A stretch of DNA of 64,000 nucleotides from Rhynchosporium graminicola (Eukaryota; Ascomycota; Leotiomycetes; Helotiales; Ploettnerulaceae). Both the position numbers and the translations under genes were made by a program. The stretch spans positions 1,396,225 to 1,460,224 of the forward strand of contig FJUW01000004.1 in assembly GCA_900074885.1 (NCBI GenBank). Reading direction: 5' to 3'. Positions 24,128 through 34,801 of the stretch are shown piece by piece; position 1 is the stretch's first letter, and each line of letters begins with the position of its first letter. The notes under the pieces are model-generated. The model saw nothing but the letters and a program-made list of their open reading frames with translations, ran no database searches and was not told where the DNA came from.

Positions 24128-25105
24128 TATCTAAAACTCTACTTCCTCTACTACTTCTACTTTACTAGCTTTCTCCCTTAAGGTCTCCGGAGCTTCTAGT
24201 AAATCTAGAATATCTAGAATCGGAATTATTATATCTAATTCCTTATTTAAATTTACTAATATAGCTCTAGTAGCAGATCGAGTATAATAGCTAATCCTAT
24301 AAGCTTTCTTCTTTAGAGAGGGTCCAGGAGTATCTAGATCTAATACTATCTCTAAACTAGAAGGTAAATTCCTTTTTCCTTTAGTATTAGATATTATAGC
24401 TTTAAATATAGCTTTCTTTATAAATTCCTATATAATAGTATTTAACTTCTTTATTTGCTTTAACGCTATTTATACTATTAACCTAGATTTCGCCGAATCT
24501 ACTATTAGAATATCTAAATCCTATATTATATTAGTATCGTATTAGTATCTAAGAGTTTAAAGATCTTAACTTATTATCTTAATAAACTCTAACTTCTTAA
24601 ATACTTTCTCTATAGATCGCTTTAAAGCTTAAGTCTCTGCTAATTATATAGTAATAATCTCTAATATAGTAATAAGAGTAGTAGATTTCGCGAGACGATA
24701 GATCTAATCAATAGCTTTATAAATAGCTATAATACCGCCCTGATTTAGCTCCGCGTCCTTAGTTTCGCTACTAAGAAGTAAACCGGATAAAATAGTATAT
24801 TCTATATTAATATAGTTAAGTGACTATAATACGTTAGTATATATAACTACGTTTAAGTTTAAGTAACCTATATACTTATAACTACTCTTTAACGCTGAAT
24901 AATACTTATAAAGCTTAGAGTTAAGCTTATTAAATAAATATAGAAGTTCTAGAATAAGAGTATTATTATAATTTAGCTTAAGGAAAGTGTGAATATATTA
25001 TAAATAATATATATAATACGCTATTGAATAGGTACTAGCGGGAACTAGTAAAAGTACTATAGGAGTTAGCGTTATAGATCCGTGAAACTCTCGTACCTTA
25101 TCTGA
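24128..25105 (-). pseudogene. Antisense additional ORF of element L (about 325 codons)
   Basis: Read on the minus strand, one frame runs from about 25105 to 24128 interrupted only by TAG/TAA at positions fitting Trp or Gln, with no frameshift. Recognisable segments in order: STYSIAYYIYYL, LNVVIYTNVL, TILSGLLLSSETKDAELN, AIDWIYRLAKST (W read as stop), LKRSIEKVFKKLEFI, VDSAKSR, GKRNLPSSLEIVLDLDTPGP, YYTRSATRAILVNLN, LLEAPETLREKASKVEVVEE. It looks largely helical with a basic, Pro-containing C-terminal third. No domain was recognised. It is convergent with pol; its end meets the chromodomain. A TATA-like TATATAAA is present upstream (25318-25325, minus). Confidence 0.75.
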
Positions 25106-25587
25106 AGACTATCTCTAATACTAAAGTAAGAAACTTACTTATAATAAGAGAAGAGTTAATTAAGTTAATTAATATATAAGATTATAGTAAACTGCTATAG
25201 TAGTTAGTAACGATACTTACTTTAGGAACTATATTATAGTCTAGGGAGAGTAAACTTATAGTTTAAGTAATTATTATAGTTAAAAAAGAGAGGCTCTAAT
25301 ATTAATAAACTCCTTTCTTTATATACCTTACGCCCTACTTAAACTCGACTCCTGCTATAAATAGATAAAGTAAATATAGCTTACCGCCTGATTTAGAAGC
25401 TATAACTAATATAGTACTATTATAGCGATATAACTAGTTAGTATCTAATAAAGAATTTACTATTACTAAAGAGCAGCTAGTATCTATTACGCGAATATTA
25501 ACGAAAATAGTTATAATAAAGACTAATTTCTAATATAAACTATAAACTTCCGAGCTTAGGGTTAAGCTCTTCTTAGAGGAGGGGTAA

Positions 25588-25856
25588 TATAACGATAGCT
25601 TACCTGAATATTATATAAGAAGAAGGATAGATACTCGGGCCTAAGTTCATAGGTATCCCGGTATAACTAGTGTCCGACTCGATATAATATCGGACTAGTA
25701 CCGGCATATATATATAAGGTGCCTTATACTCTATCTCTCTTCTTCTTCCTTTCTTATCTTTTTATTTCCTTAGTAGTAGACTATATAAGATCGCTCTTAG
25801 CCTTCCTAATTGTTTTATCCTTACTCGTATACCGCCTCGAGTCTTGTGTCGTTATA
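25588..25856 (+). repeat. Element L 3' LTR (269 bp)
   Basis: Same length as the 5' LTR. The end GTCTTGTGTCGTTATA preserves TG/CG better than the 5' copy. Preceded by the polypurine tract at 25574-25587. Confidence 0.92.
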
Positions 25857-26092
25857 AGATTATAAGAAACTAAGATTATTTAAAATTAAATAAATTAAAG
25901 GACTTTTAAATTACGAACTCTAGCTACTAGCTATAATAAAGAAGATATTCCTAATATTTTATATATCCTTATTAGAAAAAGTACTACTAGGAGTACTACT
26001 AGCTCTAAAGATATACGCTAAACTAGTTAACTTACTCGTAGAGTATAATATAGAGGAACTATAGACTATTAGTATAAAAGAGATATTATTAG
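25857..26092 (+). pseudogene. Element G integrase C-terminus and chromodomain start
   Basis: Resumes the G frame after L: YKKLRLFKIK, then LLNYEL, PIFHISLLEK-like and LVEYNIEEL*TISIKE, the last being the start of a chromodomain. Interrupted at 26092 by element I (TSD ATTAG) and finished at 47423 onwards. Confidence 0.75.
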
Positions 26093-26308
26093 TGTTACGG
26101 CAGGGCACAGGGGGTGATAACGGCTTATATTCGCCCTTAAGGGTACGCGTAGTAAAAAGAAGAAAAGATAAGGAGGAGAGGTTCTACTCTCGACTCCTTC
26201 CTTAAGGTATAGCCGTAGGGCTATACTGACTAATCTGCCGCGGTTACTAAGGCTTACTTATCCTGTCGTGCCTAGAGGCCTGAGGCTCCTCACGTATAGG
26301 TCGTAATA
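26093..26308 (-). repeat. Element I 3' LTR (216 bp)
   Basis: Starts TGTTACGGCAGGGC on the plus strand and ends GGTCGTAATA. Includes the hairpin GTATAGCC-GTAG-GGCTATAC also present in the other LTR at 47321-47340. Confidence 0.9.
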
Positions 26309-26314
26309 TTACCT

Positions 26315-27778
26315 CCCCCCTCCTATAAGGCTTCGACCCTGAAGCGCGAAAAAACCGTTACTTCTTACTACCTCTTTTGAAGAATTGCGTACGAGCAGTA
26401 GCTATCATAGGCTTATCATCCTCTAACTCGCTATAGTTATTAATACTATTATTATACGCTTCTAGCTATTTTAAGAGAAATCTTAGGGAGCCTTTTATAA
26501 TCGGATACTATAGGTGGAAACGCTTAAGTAGATAAGAAGCTATTATAGCGTCTGAGTAGAAGTACTATTCGAGGTCGTTACTAGCTCCGGTCTACTTAAT
26601 TTAGTACTATAAAGTACCGCGAGAGACCCTAGAACCTAAGATAGCTTTAATCTCCTATTCGTCTTACTCTAGTAATAGTGAGATTAGTACTAGTGCTTAT
26701 TATACTTATCTTAGCAGCGGGTTTTTAGTATATTTATATAGCGAATATAAGTAGAAAATAAGATAGATTTACTACTCCTCTAATAACTTAAGTTTCTAAC
26801 TCTCCCTTACCTTTTCTAGCACTTCTACTAGTCTATACTACTTATTAGAGAGCTTCCGTGAAGGTCTATCTATCTTCTAATTCGCTATAGAAATAAGAAC
26901 TAAATCTCTAACCCTCTAATCTACCTCGTAGTAACTATAATTAGCTAGCTGCTCTATTTTATCTTATTAACTTTTAAGTAAGGATTTAGCGAATTCGATA
27001 GTATCTAGTATCCGGGTTACTATACGTAGCGTATCCTCACGATTAAGAGCCTCTATAGTAGTAGCTAGTAGTAAAGAGTTATTCAGGTCCTAAGAGGTTC
27101 TTACTTCGTGACTATTTAATAGCTAAAACAGCGATATAGTATTAAGAGACTTATAAGGAAGCGTAAGCTATATAATATCTATAACTAGTAGAAGTAAGCT
27201 CTAATTATTTTAGTAATATAAGTAGAATAGATATAATCTCTACTTAATATACTAGTTTATAACTTCTATTTAATTATCGATATTTAAGTTATAAGTAATA
27301 GTAAGCTTAACCTTTATACTAAGGATTCGATAGTACTCGTTCCAGAAACTAGAAATAAACTATAGTCCCCGATCTAAGACTATAGAATCTAGTATACCGA
27401 AGTATCAACTCTAATAGATAGCGAATAGCTTAGCTATTTATCGTACTATAATCGTCTTATAGCAAGGAATTAATACCGGTTTCTTAGATAGTCTATCTAT
27501 TATCACGAAAGCCGTATCGTAACCTTTCTTATCTAGTAGTAACTCGATAAACTCCATAGTTAGGTATTAGTAAAAGTATATAGGAATAAGTAAGAGGTAG
27601 AGAAAACCAGGAGTCTTATCTCTCTTCGCCTTTATATAAGTATAACTACAATTTGCGATATACCTAGTAGTATCTATAGTTATACTCTTCTAATAATAGC
27701 TTCGTCTAAGAAGTAGCTTAACCTTCGAGTTACCTACCTATACGACTTAAGGTTAAGCGTAGATATAATAAATCAGCT
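26315..27778 (-). pseudogene. pol: Element I integrase end and chromodomain
   Basis: Minus-strand translation near 26330-26640 gives the C-terminal signature of many fungal Gypsy elements: LE*YFYSDAI, LLKRFHL*YPI and LRFLLK*LEAY (ancestral WYP...FHLQYP...PPRFLLKW), followed directly by the polypurine tract. Integrase lies to the right (27000-27778), where element B interrupts it. There is no extra open frame between pol and LTR. Confidence 0.75.
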
Positions 27779-27959
27779 GTAATTATCACTTAGTACGCTG
27801 AGGTAAATAAGTATAATAGAATAGTAGAATAGTCGCTAGAGGTTCGCTAGTAATAATCTGGTTAATATAGAAACTAATTACTAAGGAGAGAAGGTTCTTC
27901 CTTCCTCTCTAATTCTGAAATATAAGAGTAGAAAGCACTAGGCGTATAGACTTATTATA
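27779..27959 (-). repeat. Element B 3' LTR (181 bp)
   Basis: Starts TGTAATTATCACTTAG. The purine-rich tract for the minus orientation lies at 27960-27974 (ATATCTCTCCTCTT on the plus strand). Confidence 0.9.
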
Positions 27960-28234
27960 ATATCTCTCCTCTTAAATACTTCTATCCTAGAAGTAAAAGC
28001 GTTAAAATGCCCTAGCCGGCGATACTTCAGCGAGGCGCTAGTAAGGTATTCCTTTTAGGATTCACCTTTATTCTGATTCTTCTTTATTATTAGTAAAGCT
28101 AGAATACGGGGTATAGCGCTAAGTAACTCCTCTATATAACTCTTAACTTTCTCTCTTCTCTCCTTTCTTAAATAACTAACGATAATAATAATAACTATAT
28201 ATAAATTATAAATATAAGGTATTAAGTAGTACTA

Positions 28235-29270
28235 ACTTAACCTTTTAGCTCCTAAGAAGAACTTTCGTAAGCGCGCTGCTAATAGTTCGCTTAAAGATAC
28301 TCTTCCTTCTAGTAATACTTTTACTCTTATTAATAAGAGAAAAACCGCAGTCGCTAGCGGGTTATCGACTAAGCGCTAGCGAGCTGAAGATAATAATAAG
28401 AATACTAAAAGCGAGCTAAGCTAAGATAATAGCCCTTCTGCTTATTATAATAAGACCTTTTATACTAATCGAAAGAATATATAGATAAAGTCGAAAGCTT
28501 ATACTAAAGTAAATAAGAAGATACCGCGTCCGGAGACTTACTTGCGATACGCTAGCGAGTATACTTTATTCCCTAAGTTAAAGTATACTTTAGCTCCTAA
28601 CTCTATTACTAGTAAGTATATAGACTATATTAAGAAGAGTAAATCTTACGAGGATATAAGTATAAATTTCCTCTCTCTAGCGAATACTTAGCTAATAGCT
28701 AGCGAGGTTCTAATTATTCTAATAAGTATTCTTAGCTAATTATAAGATATAGCTTTAAAAGTAGTAATAAGCGAGAGTTCCGGAGAAGTATTAAAGATTA
28801 CTTAAGTATACTTTAATATAGAGAAGAAGCGGGCTAATTATACTTCTAAAGTTAGTAATACTATAGCTATTAAATCTCCTTAGAAGCTAGTTATTAATTC
28901 TAATACCGAGCTATCCTCTAGTATTATATTAGCGATCGCTAAAGTATCTAGGCATATGCTACGCTCTATAGCTAAAGTTATTACTACTATTGATATTATA
29001 AATACTACTCTTTTAGAGGAAATTCGTAGTCTTTATATAATATAAATTAATCTCTCTAGCGAGTTCCCTACTAATCTTCAGCGAAGGACTTCTATACTAT
29101 TTATACTAGATTCTTTCTATAAGTAGCTTTACTAGATACGCAGCTAGAGGTTAATAGAGAGGAAGTCCCGGATAAGAATATAAATACTACTAATTAGGAA
29201 GTTACTAAGTAAACTTTCTTTAGCGATATCTTAGAGTTTATCCGACGAGAGCTAGTTTACTAGCGATCTA
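28235..29270 (+). pseudogene. Antisense additional ORF of element B (about 345 codons)
   Basis: The plus-strand frame is opposite to and convergent with B pol. Sequence blocks in order: APKKNFRKRAANSSLKD, TFTLINKRKTAVASGLSTKR, NSPSAYYNKTFYT, RPETYLRYASEYTLFPKLKY, LAPNSITSKYIDYIKKS, FNIEKKRANYTS, RHMLRSIAKVITTIDI, LLEEIRSLYI, FPTNLQRRTSILF. Stops occur at sites consistent with Trp/Gln and several are shared with the D copy. The N-terminal part is basic and Ser/Thr-rich, the C-terminal half probably helical. No domain was recognised and no similarity to the L antisense frame was seen by eye. Confidence 0.72.
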
Positions 29271-29399
29271 TATAGATAATAAAACCTCTTTTTCCCTTTA
29301 GACTTCTACTAGATTTATAATCTCTAATATACCTTTAAAACTATAAAACCCTATAGGAAAAAATAGAAAGGTATATATCCTTTTATAAGTATTATTTCA

Positions 29400-32300
29400 C
29401 TTTCGCTAGCGTTTCGCTAGTCTTTCTATAGTATTTTGATTTTTTAAAGCTTTAATTTCTTTCTAGAGTCCTTAGAGGTTTTCTTTTAGCTCTTAAGAAT
29501 TATAAGCGAAAGTAAACTCCTTCTATCTTACTAGGAATTATTCTCTCCCTCTAATTACTCGCTAGTCTAGTAAGAAATCGACCTCTTATGATTCTTTACT
29601 ATCGATAAGGTTAAGTTAGATAACTTCTAATAACTCGCCGGGCTTTTACTAGTATAATTCTAATAGTAAGATATAGAAGATATTATATAGCTAACTATAC
29701 TTAGTAAGTAAATCTAATCGATATATTTACTTTCTAATTCTTTCGCTGATCTTAAATAGCCCTAGAAATTAATAATCTAGCTTCTTACTCGATCGAATAG
29801 TTTTAATATTCTTTACTAAGAGTAGGACTTATTAATCTACTTTGAATTTAACTAGTCGATAGTTCTTATTATATTACTTCGCTTAGGTTTCTTTAGTTCT
29901 TCGCTAGCTATTCTCTAGCTCTTAGCGTTTCTTAACTACTTCTTTTGCTCTTTCTTTAGTAGTAGGTATCTCCTCTCTTATAGGATCGTCCTCGATACCT
30001 TAGCGACTATCTAGCGTAATTCTATATTTAGCCTTATTTAGACTTATTCTAATAGTCTTATAATATATATTTATATACGCGAATTTCGCTATAAGTAATA
30101 AGTCTATCTAATTATCTTAAAGATAATATACGAAATACTATAGCTATACTTCTATAGCTTAGTTTTATTATTCCGTTTACTTATTAGTTTATAAGTAAAA
30201 TACTATTAAAAGACCTCTTGTTATTCGGAGGTAGAAGTATACTTCTTACTAGAACTTAAAAGTAAAAACAGAACTTCTATTAGTAATAATAACTGCAGGT
30301 AATCTATAGTCCTTAAACTAATAGTTAATAAATAGCTAAGCTAAGCCTAGCGTATTAATTATCTTCAAGTAAGGAATATACTCTATATCTTTAGTATATC
30401 TATTAATAATCACTAGTAAATTATCGGAGATTCTTCTTATAGAGCTCCCTTTATAAGGTAGTAGATCTATAATAAAGTCTATAGTTATAGATTTAAATAG
30501 CTTACTTAGCTAGCTAAGTGCTTATATCTCGCCGGCTATCTTTATTCTTCTTACTTTTATCCTTTAATAAATATTATAACTTTTAATATATTCTTTAATA
30601 TCTAGCTTTATCTTCTACTAATAGTACTTTCGCTAGATAAGCTTTAGCGTCTTATCTTAACTAAAATAGCTTATAATTAGATTATTATAGTATATTTTTA
30701 TGATTTCAGTATAGATAGCTTTATCTAGCGGAATATAAGCCTTTCGCTAGTATCTAAGTAGTCTTTCGCTATTAATACTCTAATCTATATCTCTAGTTTT
30801 CTATAATCTAGCTAACTTCTTAATAGTAAAGGCATCTCTTTTCTATAGCTTTATAAGCGTTAAGAGAAATAAGTTCGATTTAAGGTTTACTATTTCGGTT
30901 CTTATAATTCTCGCTATAAAAAACCGTAGTATAGTATATCTATAGCTATACTAGCTAGCGCCTAGCTCCTCGCTAGCGCCTCTTAAGAGGGTATCTAGAC
31001 TTCTAAATAAGTTCTATAAACTATTAAGCTTTATAGGTATATATCGCTAGTTAAGTATAGAGGTCGTATCTATAGCCTCGATCGATACTCCTTTTAAAGA
31101 AGTATTATTAGTAAGTTATAGAATCTGAGTTAACTAGTATAATATACTATTATTCGGACGCTAGTTACTCTCTATTATATCGCTAGCTTTACTAAGTACG
31201 CAGATTAACTTATCTTTAATTATATTTTATAGCTTATTTTATAAAGTAAGAAGTATAATATTTTCCTTATCTTTCGCTAGCTTATAATCAGGCCTTCTCG
31301 ATAGTCTATTAGCGGGATTATTTTTCCCTTATCTATAACTTAATATAAAGTTATACTTAGATAGCTCTAGAGCTTATCTAGCTTATCGCTAGCTTAATAC
31401 TATTATAGTTATAAAGTAATAGAGGTTACTATATTCTATTAATACCTTAACTAGGGCTATACTACCTTTAAGGTAATACCTCTAGTATATAAAACACTTA
31501 ATAATTATAAGGAGTTCTTAGTTATATACTTTGTAATTCAACTTAGTAGGTTCTAGCTTTTTACTAAAGAACGTAATAAGGTACTAGATAGCCTTTTCTC
31601 TTTCTTTCGCTAGCTACTCTCTAAGCTAGGAGAGAATTCCCGCGATAGTAAACTTAGAAGCGTTAGTCTCTAGCTTTCTCGGCTTCAGTAGATCGAAGTA
31701 TATAAGAAAAGGTACTATAGTAAACGTATTCTTAACGCGTTAAAAGCCTCCCTTTCTATAGTACTCTATCTAAAAGCAGGGGCAGGTTATCTTTTCTTCT
31801 TACTACTTATTAAACTTATTAGAGGTTAAGTAATCGCTAAGAATCTTATAATAAATCGCTAGTAGAAGTTTATAAAACTAATAAAGACTTATATATCTCT
31901 AATACTTTTAAGCTCTAGCTATTCCCTAATAGTATCTATCTAGCGTATATTTATTAAAACGCTAGCTAGAGAGATAATATATCTTAGAAACTCTATACTT
32001 TTAGTATTAAAAGAGCACTTTAATAACTTAATAAAGAGGTTTATATACTGAAGTCTCTCTAGTACTTAGCGGACGTATTATTTATATTATAAGGAGTCAG
32101 TAGAATAGATCAGGATATTATTAAGATATATAATATAAGTAATATTAATAAGGCCTACTAGCGTATCGTTAATAAATACCTAGAAAGTCGCTAGTATATT
32201 TAATAGTCTAAATAATATAACTTAATACTCGTAATACTTATATCGGGTACGAAATATAGTCTTCTATTTATTACCCTAGCGAATTCGGATATAATAGTAA

Positions 32301-33280
32301 GCGTTTTATAAGTCTAGTTTAGTAAATACTCTAGTATCCCGGAGCTTATCTAGCGTTTCGCTAATTAATAGCAGAGAGTACTAATCCTTAATCGTAATTT
32401 TATTTAGAGCTTAGTAATCGATATATAATCGAAAGCTACTATCTTTCTTAAGTATAAAAAGAATAAGTATACTTATAGGACTCTTACTCTTTCTTATCTA
32501 ACTTTTCGCCTCTAATAAGTGAAGATATTTCTAGAGAACTTCTAGTTCCTTCTTAGAGAGGTTATAGATTAGAGAATAAAGTATCTTTAATCCTAGTTCT
32601 AACTCGATAGCGTATTAATAGCTCTCTAATAAGAGTAGCTTACTTCTTTTCTCCTTAGAGAATATATCCTTAAAGTTATTATATATAAAGGGAATAGTAA
32701 GCGTATCGCCGGTATCTATCTAGCGCATTATACGTAAGTTAAGTATTATAGCGTATACAGGAGATTTCTATTCGTTAATAAGAGTTATAAAAGCTCGAGG
32801 TACTATAATATTAAAGCTATTAGAGTCCTTTAAATTATAAGAGAACTTCTACTACTTATTCTTAAAGCTTATCTAAGGATCTATATCCTCTAATTATAGC
32901 TACCTTAATATCAGGTCTATACTTAGTATATTAATAACTCTTAGCTAAAGAGTATCGACTCTAGTCTATCTAATTAAATTAGCTATCTCTACTTAAGCGA
33001 CTATAGTACTAAAGATAACACTTTTATTCTATAAAAGTATCTAGAAAGTCCTTAGTCTTTCGCTAGTAAGTTCAAGCTCGTATTCTTTAATAACTAGTCT
33101 TAATATAAAGTTATCTTCTACTCTATTATTAATAAGAGTAGTTATTGATTTCTACTTACCTTAAGATAGAATCTTTATTTAGATTTCTATCTTATTATCT
33201 AGTAAACTTAATCCGGATATAAAAGATATTATAAGTTATAGCTTTCCTTAGCGTTTATCTTTAGTATTACTAGTATTTAA
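29400..33280 (-). pseudogene. pol: Element B pol: protease, RT, RNase H, integrase
   Basis: RT at about 32650-32000: LIYNLSKKELEVL, LFILKKDSSFRLYIDY (ancestral FVKKKDGSLRLCVDY). The integrase core at about 30480-30090 reads VIINRYTKDIEYIPY, AVIITNRSSVFTFKF (ancestral TDRGSVF), FYL*TNK*TE (ancestral HPQTDGQTE) and LLLIAKFAY. RNase H lies between (about 31900-31200). Catalytic Asp residues are partly replaced by Asn, typical RIP damage. The gene end converges on the plus-strand frame. Confidence 0.85.
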
Positions 33281-34430
33281 TTTTAGATAGTTCAGAGAGA
33301 TATATTTATATTTATTATAAGAGTAGTACTAAACCTTAGAGATATCTTATCTTATTAGCTAATCTCTAATAAGTATACTATTTAGATCTTTCCTCTTTTC
33401 TTATCTTTATTAGCTCTTATCTTATCGATTATTAGTTCTTCGCTAGTACTTATATAAGTCGTCCTTCTTTACGTTTAACTCCTTATATTTCTACTCTTTA
33501 GGTTCTCTTTATCTTTTATTACTATTAGTATCTCTAGATAAGATATAAGTCTCTTAAAGAGTAATAGTAGAAATAACTTAGTCTTAGGTCTAAAGTCTAT
33601 TAGCTTAGCTATTCTCGACGATTTTCTAGCGAATCTCTAGGCAGATCTTATTAAATAAGATATCTTATAATTAGCGCTTAATAAAGGGTTCGAGTTATTT
33701 CTTTTTTTCTTTAAAGTAATTTATAAATTCCCTAATTAGTTAACTTAGCCTTTAGTAAGTATTCTTATAAGCCTATAAGTTAGTTACCTTTCGTAAGATA
33801 AGGAGTAGCTAGAGATTCGCTAAGAACTCTTTATAACTTTCTTAAGTTATCTTATAAAGAGTATTTAAAGTATACTTCTTAAACTTTTCCTAAGTATTCG
33901 CTAGTTCCTTATAGAATAGTATTACTACTTATTTAATCTTAATAAGATTAGTTAAGTACCCTTTAGTATTATAGTCGAAGACTTAGTTATAAGCTTATAA
34001 GTATTTAGTAAGCTCTCTTTAGCTCTTACTCTTATATTCCGATAGAATTATATATTTACTTTTATCTCGGCGAGGAATTAGCGATTCTTTAAGAGCTACT
34101 AATCGACTAGTATCTCTCTCTATACTTAGAGTAAAGTCTTCGAATATATAAGCTTAGTAAAGTCGTACTCTTATAGTAGCTTCTAAAGGGTATTAAGTAA
34201 GGTTTTCACTAAATATTCGTTAGTACTTAACTATAAAGTTATCTAAGATATTATTCTGTTTCTTTAGCGATCGGAGTTTCTCTTATAGAACTAAAAAGTT
34301 ATCTACTAGTATATCGCCGGGTATTATCTAAGCCCTAATAGAGTTATCTTAGAGTATAAGTCAGGTTAATATAGTAGAGGATTCTCCGCTTTAAGCTATT
34401 ATAACTATTTAAGCTAATATTAAGTAAAAG
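33281..34430 (-). pseudogene. gag: Element B Gag
   Basis: Heavily mutated capsid remnant followed by a zinc knuckle at about 33298-33345 reading YYSYNKYKYISLNY, where CX2CX4HX4C is expected. Colinear with element A 4000-5150. The start could not be placed. Confidence 0.65.
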
Positions 34431-34439
34431 TAATTAGAA

Positions 34440-34619
34440 TATAATAATTACTTAGTACGCTAAAGTAAATAAGTATAATAGAATAGTAGAATAATCGCTA
34501 GAGGTTCGCTAGTAATAATCTAGTTAATATAGAAACTAATTACTAAGGAGAGAAAGTTCTTCCTTCCTCTCTAATTCTGAAATACAGGAGTGGGAGGCAC
34601 TAGGCGCACAGACCCATAA
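34440..34619 (-). repeat. Element B inner 5'-side LTR
   Basis: Strongly RIP-altered LTR (TATAATAATTACTTAGTACGC) that directly abuts the gag leader on its left and another LTR on its right. Its last bases (CCCATAA) are two nucleotides shorter than the full end CCCATTACA. Confidence 0.85.
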
Positions 34620-34801
34620 TATAATGATCACTTGGTACGCTGAGGTAAATAGGCATAATGGAATAATAGAATAATCGCTGGAGGTTCGCTAGTAATAATC
34701 TAGTTAATATAGAAACTAATTGCTAAGGAGAGAAGGTTCTTCCTTCCTCTCCAATTCTGAAATACAGGAGTGGGAGGCACTAGGCGCACAGACCCATTAC
34801 A
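34620..34801 (-). repeat. Element B outer LTR (182 bp), little mutated
   Basis: Joins the previous LTR head to tail. Retains many CA/TG sites (GATCACTTGGTACGCTGAGG, CCCATTACA), unlike 34440-34619. Its right end is the TSD-bearing boundary of the element. Confidence 0.88.

Larger units (their letters stand above)
18072..25856 (+). mobile_element. Gypsy element L, complete (7.8 kb)
   Basis: Two 269-bp LTRs (18072-18340 and 25588-25856), perfect TSD AGATT (18067-18071 and 25857-25861), polypurine tract AGAGGAGGGGTAA immediately before the 3' LTR, and Gag, protease, RT, RNase H, integrase and chromodomain in order on the plus strand. Between chromodomain and 3' LTR it carries a long open frame on the opposite strand. 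The LTR shares about 80 bases at its 3' end, plus the sequence just downstream, with gag-only family J. Confidence 0.93.
27779..34801 (-). mobile_element. Gypsy element B with three LTR copies
   Basis: TSD TCAGC on both sides (27774-27778 and 34802-34806). LTRs at 27779-27959, 34440-34619 and 34620-34801; the last two are joined head to tail with no spacer. The body on the minus strand carries Gag (right), protease, RT, RNase H, integrase and a C-terminal region, and on the plus strand a convergent extra frame before the left LTR. Inserted in the integrase region of element I. Confidence 0.92.

Noticed and set aside
26309..26700. Antisense additional ORF in element I or E
   Set aside because: In both, the minus-strand integrase C-terminus/chromodomain runs almost directly into the polypurine tract, leaving no room for one.
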